From an uncultured Acetatifactor sp. (GTDB taxonomy: Bacteria > Bacillota > Clostridia > Lachnospirales > Lachnospiraceae), in NCBI GenBank assembly GCA_947588205.1, contig CANPYG010000016.1:1-38282 (forward strand): a DNA stretch of 38,282 nt. The letters are read 5' to 3'. This document shows positions 14,402 through 23,126 of this stretch, piece after piece; position 1 is the stretch's first letter, and the number at the start of each line of letters is the position of its first letter. Made by a program: the position numbers and the translations under genes. A model generated the notes under the pieces. That model was not told the DNA's origin. It worked only from the letters and a program-made list of their open reading frames with translations, and searched no databases.

Positions 14402-14430
14402 ATAATACACAAATTTATAGGATTTGTCAA
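14402..14430 (-). promoter_or_regulatory. Sigma-A promoter of tRNA-Pro
   Basis: -35 TTGACA (14425-14430), 17-bp spacer, -10 TATTAT (14402-14407) on the minus strand, directly after the trmL stop codon. The transcript would carry an ~80-base 5' leader. Confidence 0.8.
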
Positions 14431-14457
14431 GCCATTTCCTTTCTTTTTTAAACTTCC

Positions 14458-14958
14458 TTAGCCCTCTGTTTTCCAATGAAGCCGATGCAGCTCCCCTTCT
14501 GTTTCAAGTCCTCTGAACGCATTCTGTCTGAGCGCCTCATACAGAACGATTGCCACGGCGTTGGACAGATTTAACGACCTGATTGTAGGAAGCATGGGAA
14601 TCCTGATGCAGGTCTCCTCATGCTCCACCAGAATCTCCTCCGGTATTCCTGCGCTTTCCTTCCCGAACATGATATAATCATCCGGGGCGAAGGCTGCCTC
14701 GGTATAGGATCTCTTCGCCTTGGTAGTGGCCATCCATATTCTTGCTCCCGGGTGTTTTTCCTGGAATTCCCTAAAATTCACATACCTGGTCACGTCCAGA
14801 TGCTGCCAGTAATCCATGCCCGCCCGTTTGATCTCTTTTTCATTCAGGCGAAATCCCAACGGTTCTATCAGGTGCAGGCTGGCGCCCGTGGCCACACAGG
14901 TTCTTCCGATATTGCCTGTATTCGCCGGAATCTCAGGCTGATGTAAGATAATATGCAT
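14458..14958 (-). CDS. trmL: tRNA (cytidine/uridine-34-2'-O)-methyltransferase TrmL
   Basis: 166 aa from the ATG at 14958, giving the family N terminus MHIILHQPEIPANTGNIGRT; ATG/GTG codons 18-21 bases upstream would add six or seven residues. SPOUT-knot motifs are clear: PEIPANTGNIGRTC (about 8-21), IMFGKESAGIP (about 96-106) and IPMLPTIRSLNLSNAVAIVLYEA (about 120-142), which form the trefoil knot that binds SAM. It methylates the ribose of the wobble base of leucine tRNAs. GGGGGGAAG serves as SD. It follows the aminotransferase gene by 34 bp and is the last gene of that run. Confidence 0.95.
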   Translation of the reverse strand: MHIILHQPEIPANTGNIGRTCVATGASLHLIEPLGFRLNEKEIKRAGMDYWQHLDVTRYVNFREFQEKHPGARIWMATTKAKRSYTEAAFAPDDYIMFGKESAGIPEEILVEHEETCIRIPMLPTIRSLNLSNAVAIVLYEALRQNAFRGLETEGELHRLHWKTEG

Positions 14959-14992
14959 TGTCGGTCTTCCCCCCATCACACTTTTCTTCCGT

Positions 14993-16165
14993 TTACATCC
15001 GTTCCGACCGCAGCTTCTTTACAAAGCGCTTTAATCTGCCCATGGCTATTTTCAGGTTTTCCATGGAGGATGCATAGGAAATCCTCAGATATCCCTCCCC
15101 GCAGTCTCCAAATGCGCTTCCGGGCACCATTGCCACCCTTTCTTCCTCCAGGAAGCGGGTCGCAAATTCCTCGCTGGTCATCCCAAATTCCCTGATACAG
15201 GGGAATATGTAAAACGCGCCGTAAGGCTCAAAGCATTCCAGATCCATCTCCCGGAAAGCATTTACCAGGAATCTTCTTCTTTGATTATAGGAGGTACGCA
15301 TCCGCTCTATATCCTCGTCCCCGCTGCGCATGGCGTCCACCGCCGCGTACTGGCTGGTTGTGGGAGCGCACATGATGGCAAACTGGTGAATCTTGCGCAT
15401 CTGGTTCATGATAAGGCTGGGTCCGCAGGCATAGCCGAGTCTCCAGCCGGTCATGGCGTAAGCCTTGGAAAAACCATTGATCACAATGGTGCGGTCTTTC
15501 ATCCCGGGAAGGCTTGCAATGGTGACCGGTTCCCCCTTATAGGTCAGCTCCATATAGATTTCATCAGAAAGAACGTAGATATCCTTTTCAATGATCACCT
15601 CAGCGATGGCTTCCAGATCCTTCCTCTCCATGATCGCCCCTGTAGGATTGTTAGGGAAGGGCAATACCAGTAGCTTTGTCCGGTCCGTGACGGCTTCGCG
15701 CAGCTGCGCCGCAGTCAGGCGGAATTCGTCCTCTGCTTTCAATTCTATAATGACGGGTCTGGCGCCCGCAAGAAGCGCACAGGGCTCATAGGACACAAAG
15801 CTGGGCTGGGGAATGATCACCTCTTCACCGGGATTGACCATGGCGCGGATGGCGATATCTATGGCCTCCGAACCGCCCACTGTGATAAGGACCTCGTCGT
15901 TATAGGCATATTCCAGACCGAACCGCCTTTTCATATAGTTGCAGATTTCCATCCTCAGCTCTACCAGGCCGGAATTAGAGGTATAAAAGGTGCGTCCTTT
16001 TTCCAGGGAATAAATCCCTGCATCCCTGATATGCTGGGGGGTGTCAAAATCGGGCTCGCCCACTCCAAGGGAGATCACATCCTTCATTTCGCTGGCGATA
16101 TCAAAAAATTTGCGGATGCCGGAGGGCTTTATGGCAACGCATACATCGGACAGGGGATTTCTCAT
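14993..16165 (-). CDS. PLP-dependent class I/II aminotransferase
   Basis: 390 aa, fold type I. Seen: ISLGVGEPDFDTP (31-43), YTSNSGLVELR substrate-loop region (61-71), PNNPTGA (171-177), the PLP ring-stacking Asp in LSDEIYMEL (199-207), and the Schiff-base lysine K234 in VINGFSKAYAMTGWRLGY. Arg in YLRISYA near the C terminus binds the alpha-carboxylate. The subgroup matches aspartate/aromatic-type aminotransferases (PatA/AspC-like); the substrate is not defined. Its ATG overlaps the stop of the Lrp-type regulator by 4 bp, indicating translational coupling and probably shared substrate control. Confidence 0.93.
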   Translation of the reverse strand: MRNPLSDVCVAIKPSGIRKFFDIASEMKDVISLGVGEPDFDTPQHIRDAGIYSLEKGRTFYTSNSGLVELRMEICNYMKRRFGLEYAYNDEVLITVGGSEAIDIAIRAMVNPGEEVIIPQPSFVSYEPCALLAGARPVIIELKAEDEFRLTAAQLREAVTDRTKLLVLPFPNNPTGAIMERKDLEAIAEVIIEKDIYVLSDEIYMELTYKGEPVTIASLPGMKDRTIVINGFSKAYAMTGWRLGYACGPSLIMNQMRKIHQFAIMCAPTTSQYAAVDAMRSGDEDIERMRTSYNQRRRFLVNAFREMDLECFEPYGAFYIFPCIREFGMTSEEFATRFLEEERVAMVPGSAFGDCGEGYLRISYASSMENLKIAMGRLKRFVKKLRSERM

Positions 16166-16644
16166 GGCGTGATCATCTCTCTTTCATCAGTGGGATTTTG
16201 ATTCAGAATCGTTCCATGGTCCTTATATTTTTTCAGGATAAAATGAGTAGAAGCGCTTAGCACCGCATCCAGTGTTGCGAGCTTCTCTGAAACAAACGCC
16301 GCGACCGCCCTCAGGCTCTTGCCTTCCAGAATGACCATGAGGTCGAATCCTCCGGAGATCAGGTAGACACTGTTCACTTCCGGATAGTTATAAATCCTCT
16401 GAGCCACTTCATCATAGCCATGCACGCTCTTGGGCGTAACGCGTACCTCGATCAGGGCGGTCACCTTATCCAGGGAAGTCTTATCCCAGTCGATCAGGGT
16501 ATGGTAGCCGCAGATAACGCCCTCTGCTTCCAGGGCTGCCAGCTCATTCGCCACATCGATCTCCTCCACGCCGAGAATAACCGCCAGCTCCTTTAAATCA
16601 ATACGACTGTTCGTTTCAATAATTGATAACAACTCTTCTCTCAT
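16162..16644 (-). CDS. Lrp/AsnC family transcriptional regulator
   Basis: 160 aa. An N-terminal winged HTH (about 1-50; NSRIDLKELAVILGVEEIDVANELAALEAEGVI) is followed by a RAM/AsnC ligand-binding domain (about 60-145; VTALIEVRVTP... EVNSVYLISGGFDLMVILEG). Such proteins sense amino acids as dimers or octamers. It is wedged between the AIR-synthase-like gene and the aminotransferase with 4-bp overlaps on both sides, so it most likely controls this operon in response to the aminotransferase substrate or product (inference). Confidence 0.93.
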   Translation of the reverse strand: MREELLSIIETNSRIDLKELAVILGVEEIDVANELAALEAEGVICGYHTLIDWDKTSLDKVTALIEVRVTPKSVHGYDEVAQRIYNYPEVNSVYLISGGFDLMVILEGKSLRAVAAFVSEKLATLDAVLSASTHFILKKYKDHGTILNQNPTDEREMITP

Positions 16645-17627
16645 TTGAATCTCCTTTCCATGCCCTTATATATTTCATCCGTTTTCGGGCGATCCATATA
16701 CCGTGCCTCACCGTCATTCAGGATCAGTCTGTCGTTGCCTTCCGTAATGCTTCCAACGACCCGCGCCGGAATCCCCGCCTCCGCGAGCACATGCACCAGC
16801 CCCGGTCCATCCTCTGAAACCATGACCAGGCAGCCGCCTGACAACAATTCATAAGGATTGAGCTCCAGATATTCACAAACCTCCACCGTTTCCTGACGGA
16901 TGGGAAGCTTTTTTAGATCGATGGTCAGACCCACGCCGGCGCGCTCCGCCAGCTCCCAGAGAGCGGCAAAAACGCCTCCCTCCGACGCATCATGCATATC
17001 GCTGACGCCCGCCTGCCGCGCCAGCTCCGCCTCAGGTATTACTGAAATATATTCCCGAAAGCGCCGCGCTTCCTCCACCAGGTATTCCGGATACCTGGTC
17101 AGAAGACCGGCCCTGCTTTCCTCTGCAAGAAGGGAAGTTCCTTCCAAGCCGATCCATTTTGAAAGCACGATATCCTGCCCCGGGACAGCGCCCTTAAGCT
17201 TTTTTTCCAGGGCACCGTACGCCGTTATCGACGCCACAGGCTGCGACACTGCGCCGCTCACCGCGGTATGCCCTCCCGCGATCTGTAGATTCAGACCTTT
17301 ACAGATGCCCTCAGCCTCGGCCATCAGCTCCCGCAATTCCGATTCTTCCATTGCTTCAGGGAGCAGGAGTGCCAACGTCACCGCTGCCGGGCTTGCGCCC
17401 GCTGCCGCCAGGCTGTTCATGCCATGGTTGATCAAAAGCCCCATATCATCCATCCTATGGATAACTGCCTCCTGGACACAGACCGCTGTCCTGGCGCCTT
17501 CACCAAACGCCAAGATAGCGCAGTCGCGACCTACGCCTGCGCCATCCATTACTTCTATCCTCTTTGATCTGATCTGCCTTATTACAGAACGCTTCAATAC
17601 TGTCTCCGATAGCTTGCCAATCCTCAT
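16641..17627 (-). CDS. AIR synthase-related (PurM/HypE-like) ATP-binding protein
   Basis: 328 aa. The N-terminal PurM domain (about 30-140) has a GAGVGRDCAILAF segment and the glycine-rich NHGMNSLAAAGASP motif. The C-terminal PurM-C domain (about 150-310) has SDMHDASEGGVFAALWELAERAGVG and LLSGGCLVM. Members bind ATP and activate a carbonyl or thiocarboxylate. It lacks the C-terminal Cys-containing tail of HypE (the end is MERRFK), so it is not a hydrogenase maturation HypE, and no hyp gene is nearby. The stop overlaps the Lrp-type gene by 4 bp. GGGAG lies seven bases before the ATG. The substrate is unknown. Confidence 0.88.
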   Translation of the reverse strand: MRIGKLSETVLKRSVIRQIRSKRIEVMDGAGVGRDCAILAFGEGARTAVCVQEAVIHRMDDMGLLINHGMNSLAAAGASPAAVTLALLLPEAMEESELRELMAEAEGICKGLNLQIAGGHTAVSGAVSQPVASITAYGALEKKLKGAVPGQDIVLSKWIGLEGTSLLAEESRAGLLTRYPEYLVEEARRFREYISVIPEAELARQAGVSDMHDASEGGVFAALWELAERAGVGLTIDLKKLPIRQETVEVCEYLELNPYELLSGGCLVMVSEDGPGLVHVLAEAGIPARVVGSITEGNDRLILNDGEARYMDRPKTDEIYKGMERRFK

Positions 17628-17708
17628 GGAAATCTCCCAATCCCCTTTCAGCCGTCAGACCGGATCCTCCTATTGGATTTCCCGGTTTTCTCTCGGAAAA
17701 GGGGCTGT

Positions 17709-19214
17709 CTATTGTCCGGCATTCTCCGCAGGGGCAGGGGGAATCAACAGGGCAATTACATCTTTTACATGATCAATGCTTCCGGTTCCGATTGCCGCCA
17801 TAATTTCATTATATGCATTGGGATCCTCTGTCACGACCCCCACTGTGGCGATCCTGGGAGACATCCGGTAGTTGCTGGAATTCACCTTTTCCCGGCTGAC
17901 TTCAACCCCGTTTTCCGTAACAACCTTCCAAAGCCGGGCTTTATACCCGGTGTGGGGGCTTCCTCCCACGGAAATATACCCCAGCGGCTTAGAGGTATCC
18001 GCATTGATCTGCTCGGAGGGAGGCGTGGTCTCCAGGATCTCGCTGACATAAGATACCTTTCTGTCCGCGCTTCTGGTTTCCTTTCCATATATATTGAAGG
18101 TGATCTTTTTATTCTTTACATAACCTTCAATATAGATCGGGGTATCCGTATTATTCACAAAACGGAAATCCTTGCCTGCGCTCTCTGAAATTGCGGCGTC
18201 CGCAGAGGGATCCACATAGCTGACCGACATGGAATGATTATAACGCATGGTAACCTCAAGCTCGGCGAGCAGGACGGCGTTATACAGCGTGGTGGACACC
18301 TGGCAGATTCCTCCGCCGATACTGTCCACAACCTGGCCATTCAGGTAAGCGCCCCCTTTAAAATATCCATTTTCTGCCGTAAGCGGGGATACCGTATTAT
18401 AAGTAGAAAATTCTTCTCCCGGATATAACAGCGTTCCATTGACAAAATGACACCCGTTCGTCACATTCGCGCTTCTGTCAGCATCGGAACTGGCAAAGGA
18501 GGTCGTAAAGCTGCCAAGAAGATCCTTCACCTGGGACAGCTCCTCCTCCGTTCCTTTCGGCTGGACAGACTGAACGATCAGCTCCACCGTACCCGCGCCG
18601 CCGGACCATCCGTTTGTCAGAAAATCATAAATCGCATCAATGGATTTTTCCACATCCAGACGATATCCCGGCTGCCCCTCTGTATACTGAAAAGCTCCGT
18701 TTTCACGCTTCAGGGAACCGTTCACCGCTTCTTTATCATATTTTGAACAGGTATTGATCAGAAATGCATTGATATCCGACACGCTGAAATTATATTCTAT
18801 CGGAAAAACCTTTTTGGTATGTTCCAAATCCTTAATCGCCTTGTACCGTTCTATTACATTTCCGCTGCTGCCAAGCGCCAGCGCTTCTGAAACCAGCTCA
18901 GGATTAGACCAGAAGAGCCCGAGCTCTCCTGCGGTGGCGGCAATCTGCTGGTTGTCGCCTGTCAGAAGCATAATCTGCGCGGACTTCAGATTATTTATAT
19001 AAGCATTGACCGCCTGGACCGCCTCAGCCTCAGTCATACCGGACAGATCGATCTCCCCTGCGTAGACGCCGGTCTTTATCACGGGAGAATTTGCCGCAGG
19101 CTCCTTCGGGGCTTCTTCCGCCCGCGACTCCTTCGCCGCTGCTCCTGACAGGACCAGAAACAGCATTACGGCAGACAGACCCAGAAGCCGCAATATACGA
19201 CTACTTCGCTTCAT
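17709..19214 (-). CDS. VanW family exported cell-wall protein
   Basis: 501 aa. Signal sequence at residues 1-27 (LGLSAVMLFLVLSGAAA). Residues about 45-225 resemble the duplicated peptidoglycan-binding-like domain usually found before VanW. The VanW domain lies at about 231-365, with FSTYNTVSPLTAENGYFKGG and SIGGGICQVSTTLYNAVLLAE, the family signature. The C-terminal ~140 residues include YIEGYVKNKKITFNIYG and an Arg/Ser-rich stretch near 450. The biochemical role is unknown; it acts outside the membrane. It is followed after 81 bp by the AIR-synthase-like gene, an 82-bp spacer flanked by CCCCTTT/AAAGGGG. A separate promoter is not obvious. Confidence 0.92.
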   Translation of the reverse strand: MKRSSRILRLLGLSAVMLFLVLSGAAAKESRAEEAPKEPAANSPVIKTGVYAGEIDLSGMTEAEAVQAVNAYINNLKSAQIMLLTGDNQQIAATAGELGLFWSNPELVSEALALGSSGNVIERYKAIKDLEHTKKVFPIEYNFSVSDINAFLINTCSKYDKEAVNGSLKRENGAFQYTEGQPGYRLDVEKSIDAIYDFLTNGWSGGAGTVELIVQSVQPKGTEEELSQVKDLLGSFTTSFASSDADRSANVTNGCHFVNGTLLYPGEEFSTYNTVSPLTAENGYFKGGAYLNGQVVDSIGGGICQVSTTLYNAVLLAELEVTMRYNHSMSVSYVDPSADAAISESAGKDFRFVNNTDTPIYIEGYVKNKKITFNIYGKETRSADRKVSYVSEILETTPPSEQINADTSKPLGYISVGGSPHTGYKARLWKVVTENGVEVSREKVNSSNYRMSPRIATVGVVTEDPNAYNEIMAAIGTGSIDHVKDVIALLIPPAPAENAGQ

Positions 19215-19253
19215 AACAAACGTCCATCCCCTTTCCCTCAGAACAAACGCGGA

Positions 19254-19358
19254 CTAACCCAAAACAGATGCGATCATAGGCAGAATCATGGCGAGAATCA
19301 ATAATCCTATAATGACGGCGGCAATGATTCTTTTCTTTTTACTGTTTAAATTAAACAC
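19254..19358 (-). CDS. 34-aa single-pass membrane peptide
   Basis: A GTG at 19358 with GGGAGG eight bases upstream starts the frame MFNLNSKKKRII followed by a hydrophobic helix of about 21 residues (AAVIIGLLILAMILPMIASVLG). A basic KKKR patch precedes the helix, predicting an N-in orientation. The longest open frame begins further upstream, but that part lacks an SD and has no membrane-protein character. Small peptides of this type are widespread in Firmicutes; some are annotated as Prli42-like or DUF4044, but I cannot assign it to one. It lies 40 bp upstream of the VanW gene on the same strand. Confidence 0.65.
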   Translation of the reverse strand: MFNLNSKKKRIIAAVIIGLLILAMILPMIASVLG

Positions 19359-19506
19359 GGCTAAAACCTCCCATCCTGCAGACGCCGGGAAATCCCGCGC
19401 CCATCCATCCTTTGCGGATATTATAACCAACTTCCCATGGATTTGCAAGGCATATGTTCATTTTAATTTCCGGGCGGGGCTGAACTGCTGAACTGCCGCA
19501 ACAGTC

Positions 19507-20142
19507 CTATCCGGCATCTTTTTCTGCGGAAGGGCACAACTCCTTTAAAAAACAATCCTTACACCTAGGCGTGGGCGCTTTGCAAATTTCCCTTCCCAGA
19601 GTGATAAGGTGCATATTGTAAAGAATCCAGTGGTCCTGGGGCAACTCCCTCATCAGGTCAAATTCCACCTTGACCGGATCTTCCTCCTCAGTGAGCCCAA
19701 GCTTTCTGGAAATGCGTTTCACATGGGTATCCACCACTATGCTGGGCTCATGATAAATATTTCCCCGGATCACGTTGGCGGTCTTGCGCCCCACGCCGGG
19801 TAGGGCAGTCAGCTCCTCCAGCGTCCGCGGCACCTCTCCCCCGTACTCCGATACGAGCTTCTGACAGCAGGCGATGATATTCTTTGCTTTATTGTGGTAA
19901 AAGCCGGTAGAATGAATCTCCTTTTCCAGCTCCTTAAGATCCGCCCTGGCAAAGGCTCCCACATCGGGATATTTTTGAAAAAGCGCAGGAGTCACAAGAT
20001 TCACCCTGGCATCCGTGCATTGGGCGCTCAGCATGGTGGCGATCAAAAGCTGCCAGGCATTTTCATGATCCAGGGAGCAGCGGTATTCTGTTCCATAATA
20101 TGCATCCAAGGCTTCCAATATCTTCGCTGTATTCTTTTTCAT
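19507..20142 (-). CDS. nth: Endonuclease III (base-excision DNA glycosylase/AP lyase)
   Basis: 211 aa, full length for the family. Helix-hairpin-helix LTALPGVGRKTANVI (111-125) carries the catalytic lysine K120, and D138 lies in VVDTHVKRIS. The [4Fe-4S] loop has C187-x6-C194-x2-C197-x5-C203 (ICKAPTPRCKDCFLKELC). It removes oxidised pyrimidines and cuts the strand. SD GGAGAC precedes the ATG at 20142. A possible 42-codon ORF overlaps its start by ATGA. Confidence 0.97.
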   Translation of the reverse strand: MKKNTAKILEALDAYYGTEYRCSLDHENAWQLLIATMLSAQCTDARVNLVTPALFQKYPDVGAFARADLKELEKEIHSTGFYHNKAKNIIACCQKLVSEYGGEVPRTLEELTALPGVGRKTANVIRGNIYHEPSIVVDTHVKRISRKLGLTEEEDPVKVEFDLMRELPQDHWILYNMHLITLGREICKAPTPRCKDCFLKELCPSAEKDAG

Positions 20143-20267
20143 TTGTCTCCTGCCTTTCTACAGGCGGAACGGCTCCAGATGCGGCAAAAACTTTCTTTCC
20201 TCTTCTTCCTTACGGTAAAAGCCCCTGATCTCTCAAACCGTTTTTCCTCAAATCTTTTGAAAAGCAT
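20139..20267 (-). CDS. Possible 42-aa basic protein between galT and nth
   Basis: ATG at 20267 lies 8 nt after the galT stop; its TGA overlaps the nth start as ATGA. The product (MLFKRFEEKRFERSGAFTV... SACRKAGDK) is rich in Lys and Arg with five acidic residues. AGGAT precedes the ATG with very short spacing (about 2 nt), which is poor. No domain is recognised. The exact tiling between two genes is suggestive, but purine-rich sequence also generates Lys/Arg/Glu frames by chance. Confidence 0.35.
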   Translation of the reverse strand: MLFKRFEEKRFERSGAFTVRKKRKESFCRIWSRSACRKAGDK

Positions 20268-20275
20268 ATCCTGTG

Positions 20276-21838
20276 TCACAAGGATAAGCTCCCTACAAAT
20301 CTGTCGAAAGCCTGCTGCCCTTCTGCGGTTCTCTTATAAACGCCTGCATCCTTTAACACTTCCATAAATACCAGCCCGATTTCCTTCTCCATGATGGCGT
20401 CGATATTGGATGCGTCTATTTTCTCATACTTCGGGGAAAACTCTTCCACCCAGTCCGCATGCTTCGCGAGTACCTCTTCTTCACGGATATCTCTTCCGGC
20501 AAGCATGGCTTCCTTAAGCTGTGCAATTTCCTCTTTTAATCTGGCAGGAAGCACCGCAAGTCCCATGACCTCGATCAGACCGATATTTTCTTTTTTAATA
20601 TGATGGAGGTTCGCATGGGGATGGTACACTCCCAGCGGATGCTCCTTTGTCGTGATATTATTGCGCAGTACAAGATCCAGTTCATATTTTTCACCGCGCT
20701 TTCTGGCAATAGGGGTAATGGTATTATGCGGTTCCCCGTCGGTATAGGCATAGATAAACGCCTCCTCGTCGGTATACCCCCGCCATTTTGCAAGGATCAC
20801 ATCTGCCAGGGCAATAATGCGGTCCGTATCCTCTCCGCTGAGACGGATTACGGACATAGGCCACTTCACGATACCGGACGCCACATCTTCAAAGCCTTTT
20901 ACCGTAAAGGTGCGCTCTACGGGCGCCTTCGCCATGGCAAACTCATAATGGCCGCCCTGGAAATGGTCATGGCTCAGGATAGAGCCCCCTACAATGGGCA
21001 GGTCGGCGTTTGATCCCACGAAATAATGCGGGAACTGCTTCACAAAATCAAACAGCTTGCAAAATGCGGAATGATCAATCTTCATCGGCACATGCTGATA
21101 ATTGAAGACGATGCAGTGCTCATTGTAATATACATATGGAGAATACTGGAATCCCCACTGGCTTCCGTTGATGGTTACGGGAATAATGCGGTGGTTCTGC
21201 CTGGCGGGATGGTTCACCCTCCCGGCATAGCCTTCATTTTCCCGGCACAACAGGCATTTCGGATACCCAGACTGCTTTGCGTTCTTCGCCGCAGCGATTG
21301 CCTTCGGATCCTTCTCCGGCTTGGACAGATTGATGGTAATATCCAAATCCCCGTATTCCGTAGGGGCGACCCATTTCATATCCTTGCGGATACGGTATCT
21401 GCGGATATAATCGGAATCCCGGCTCAGTTTATAGTAATAATCTGTCGCCGCTTCCGGGGAAACCTGCTCATACAGCTCATAAAACTTCTTAATGACCTCG
21501 TTTGGCCTGGGCATCAGCATGCCCATAATCTTCGTATCGAACAAATCCCGGTAAACCACGCTGTTTTCCGTGGTAATTCCCTTTTCATAGGCATAATCCA
21601 GAAGCCGTCCCAGGACCTCCTCCAGCTCATCCTCCCGCATGGTCACATGACAGGCGCCTGGCGCATTGCCGTCCTCACCGGCAATCTGCCCTTCTGCAGC
21701 GTCCATCGGTTCATCCTCCAACTCATCCAGCTGAAACAACTCCAGAAGGCGGTTCGTGGTAAATACTACATCCTCCTTAGGAACTAATCCTGTCTGTACA
21801 CCATACAATACCAATTTCCTGATATCTGTCTGAATCAT
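20276..21838 (-). CDS. galT: UDP-glucose–hexose-1-phosphate uridylyltransferase, class II (Firmicute type)
   Basis: 520 aa from the ATG at 21838, preceded by GAGAGGGAAT and giving the standard N terminus MIQTDIRKLVLYG; the open frame reaches 22015 but has no SD there and overlaps galK. The active-site HxHxQ is H290-D-H292-F-Q294 in GGSILSHDHFQGG, and HPHANLHHIKKENIGLIEVMG near residue 430 is typical of the class II enzymes. It exchanges UMP between UDP-glucose and galactose-1-phosphate in the Leloir pathway. galK lies 124 bp upstream on the same strand. galE is not in the window. Confidence 0.97.
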   Translation of the reverse strand: MIQTDIRKLVLYGVQTGLVPKEDVVFTTNRLLELFQLDELEDEPMDAAEGQIAGEDGNAPGACHVTMREDELEEVLGRLLDYAYEKGITTENSVVYRDLFDTKIMGMLMPRPNEVIKKFYELYEQVSPEAATDYYYKLSRDSDYIRRYRIRKDMKWVAPTEYGDLDITINLSKPEKDPKAIAAAKNAKQSGYPKCLLCRENEGYAGRVNHPARQNHRIIPVTINGSQWGFQYSPYVYYNEHCIVFNYQHVPMKIDHSAFCKLFDFVKQFPHYFVGSNADLPIVGGSILSHDHFQGGHYEFAMAKAPVERTFTVKGFEDVASGIVKWPMSVIRLSGEDTDRIIALADVILAKWRGYTDEEAFIYAYTDGEPHNTITPIARKRGEKYELDLVLRNNITTKEHPLGVYHPHANLHHIKKENIGLIEVMGLAVLPARLKEEIAQLKEAMLAGRDIREEEVLAKHADWVEEFSPKYEKIDASNIDAIMEKEIGLVFMEVLKDAGVYKRTAEGQQAFDRFVGSLSL

Positions 21839-21865
21839 ATTCCCTCTCATTCTGCCGCTGTCGGC

Positions 21866-21912
21866 GAAGCTTTCTCCTACCCGCCCAAACGGCGCTTCCT
21901 TTAGAAAGCTTC
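21866..21912. other. Long stem-loop between galK and galT
   Basis: GAAGCTTTCT (21866-21875) is perfectly inverted at 21903-21912 (AGAAAGCTTC), with a shorter GC-rich stem around GCGCC-GTTT-GGGC inside. It lies in the galK–galT spacer. No U-tract follows, so RNA processing or stability is more likely than termination. Confidence 0.5.
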
Positions 21913-21962
21913 CTACGTCATTCACATATGTGCCTTTTCCATCGGATTTCCCATAGGATTCC

Positions 21963-23126
21963 CTATATTGCGCGGGGACCGTCCCCGATTTCCACCACAT
22001 AGAAATCCGCTGCATAACCTATTTTTTTCTCATAGGCTTTGCCCACCGCGTCAATGAAATACTCGATGGAGTCATCCTTTACGATGCTCACGGTACAGCC
22101 TCCGAATCCGGCGCCGGTCATGCGGGAGCCGATCACGCCCGGAACCTTCCAGGCTTCCTCCACCAGCGTATCCAATTCTATGCCGGTCACTTCATAATCA
22201 TCACGAAGGGAAACATGGGAAGCGTTCATCAACTGCCCAAAAAGCGCCACGTCATTTCTCTTAAGCGCCTCCACAGCCTGAATCGTTCTCTGGTTCTCAT
22301 ACACCGCATGCTTTGCGCGCTTACGGCGGATCTCGCTCTTTATTGCCTCCTTATGCTCTTCAAAAGCCTCCTCCGTCAGATCGCCCAGCGACTTGATGGG
22401 AATCACCTTCTGCAGCTCGGCAAGGGCTGTCTCGCATTCACTGCGGCGTTCATTGTATTTGGAATCGCCCAGGCCTCTTTTCTTGTTGCTGGAGGCAATG
22501 ACAATCTTAGCATTCTCAAGCTGAATGGGGGCATACTCAAAGGACAGGTCTGCGGTATCCAGAAAGATCGCATGATTTTCCTTCCCCATCGCAATGGCAA
22601 ACTGATCCATGATTCCGCAGTTGACGCCATTAAAGTTGTTTTCCGAATACTGCCCGATCAGCGCCAGATCCTGATTCGTCACATCAAAGCCGAAGAAATC
22701 CCGCAGGATATAACCCGTCAGCACCTCTACGGATGCGGAGGAGGACAGCCCGGAGCCATTTGGAATCGTGCCGTTGAGCATCAGATCCATGCCGCAGGGA
22801 ATCTTCATTCCCCTCTGCTCAAACGCCCACATCACTCCCTTGGGATAGTTCGTCCAGTAGGCCTCCTTATCGGGCTTTAAATCCTCCAGGGAAGATTCGA
22901 TCACGCCCCTCCCCGGGAAATTCATGGAATAAAAACGAAGCCTGTTATCATCCCTCTTTCTCGCCACCCCATAGGTTCCAATCGTCAGCGCGCAGGGAAA
23001 AACATGACCCCCGTTATAATCCGTGTGCTCTCCGATCAGATTCACCCTGCCCGGCGCGAAATACGTCTGCGCGCCTTCACAATCCCCGAATATCTCTGCA
23101 AACTTTGCCAAAATAATATCTTTCAT
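21963..23126 (-). CDS. galK: Galactokinase
   Basis: 387 aa. The galactokinase signature GRVNLIGEHTDYNGG (26-40), the GHMP ATP loop NGTIPNGSGLSSSASVEV (118-135) and the C-terminal MTGAGFGGCTVSIV are present. It phosphorylates galactose to galactose-1-phosphate for GalT in the cytoplasm. The upstream minus-strand TATAAT at 23237-23242 is a possible -10, with only a weak -35 (TGGAAA, 17-bp spacer), and it follows a terminator. A long plus-strand antisense frame within the gene is a shadow. Confidence 0.97.
   Translation of the reverse strand: MKDIILAKFAEIFGDCEGAQTYFAPGRVNLIGEHTDYNGGHVFPCALTIGTYGVARKRDDNRLRFYSMNFPGRGVIESSLEDLKPDKEAYWTNYPKGVMWAFEQRGMKIPCGMDLMLNGTIPNGSGLSSSASVEVLTGYILRDFFGFDVTNQDLALIGQYSENNFNGVNCGIMDQFAIAMGKENHAIFLDTADLSFEYAPIQLENAKIVIASSNKKRGLGDSKYNERRSECETALAELQKVIPIKSLGDLTEEAFEEHKEAIKSEIRRKRAKHAVYENQRTIQAVEALKRNDVALFGQLMNASHVSLRDDYEVTGIELDTLVEEAWKVPGVIGSRMTGAGFGGCTVSIVKDDSIEYFIDAVGKAYEKKIGYAADFYVVEIGDGPRAI

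Noticed and set aside
16641-17627. Naming the AIR-synthase-like protein HypE
   Set aside because: The HypE C-terminal Cys tail is missing and no hydrogenase maturation genes are nearby.
21839-22015. N-terminal extension of galT overlapping galK
   Set aside because: No SD at the far start, no family match before MIQTD, and overlap with galK; the ATG at 21838 is better supported.
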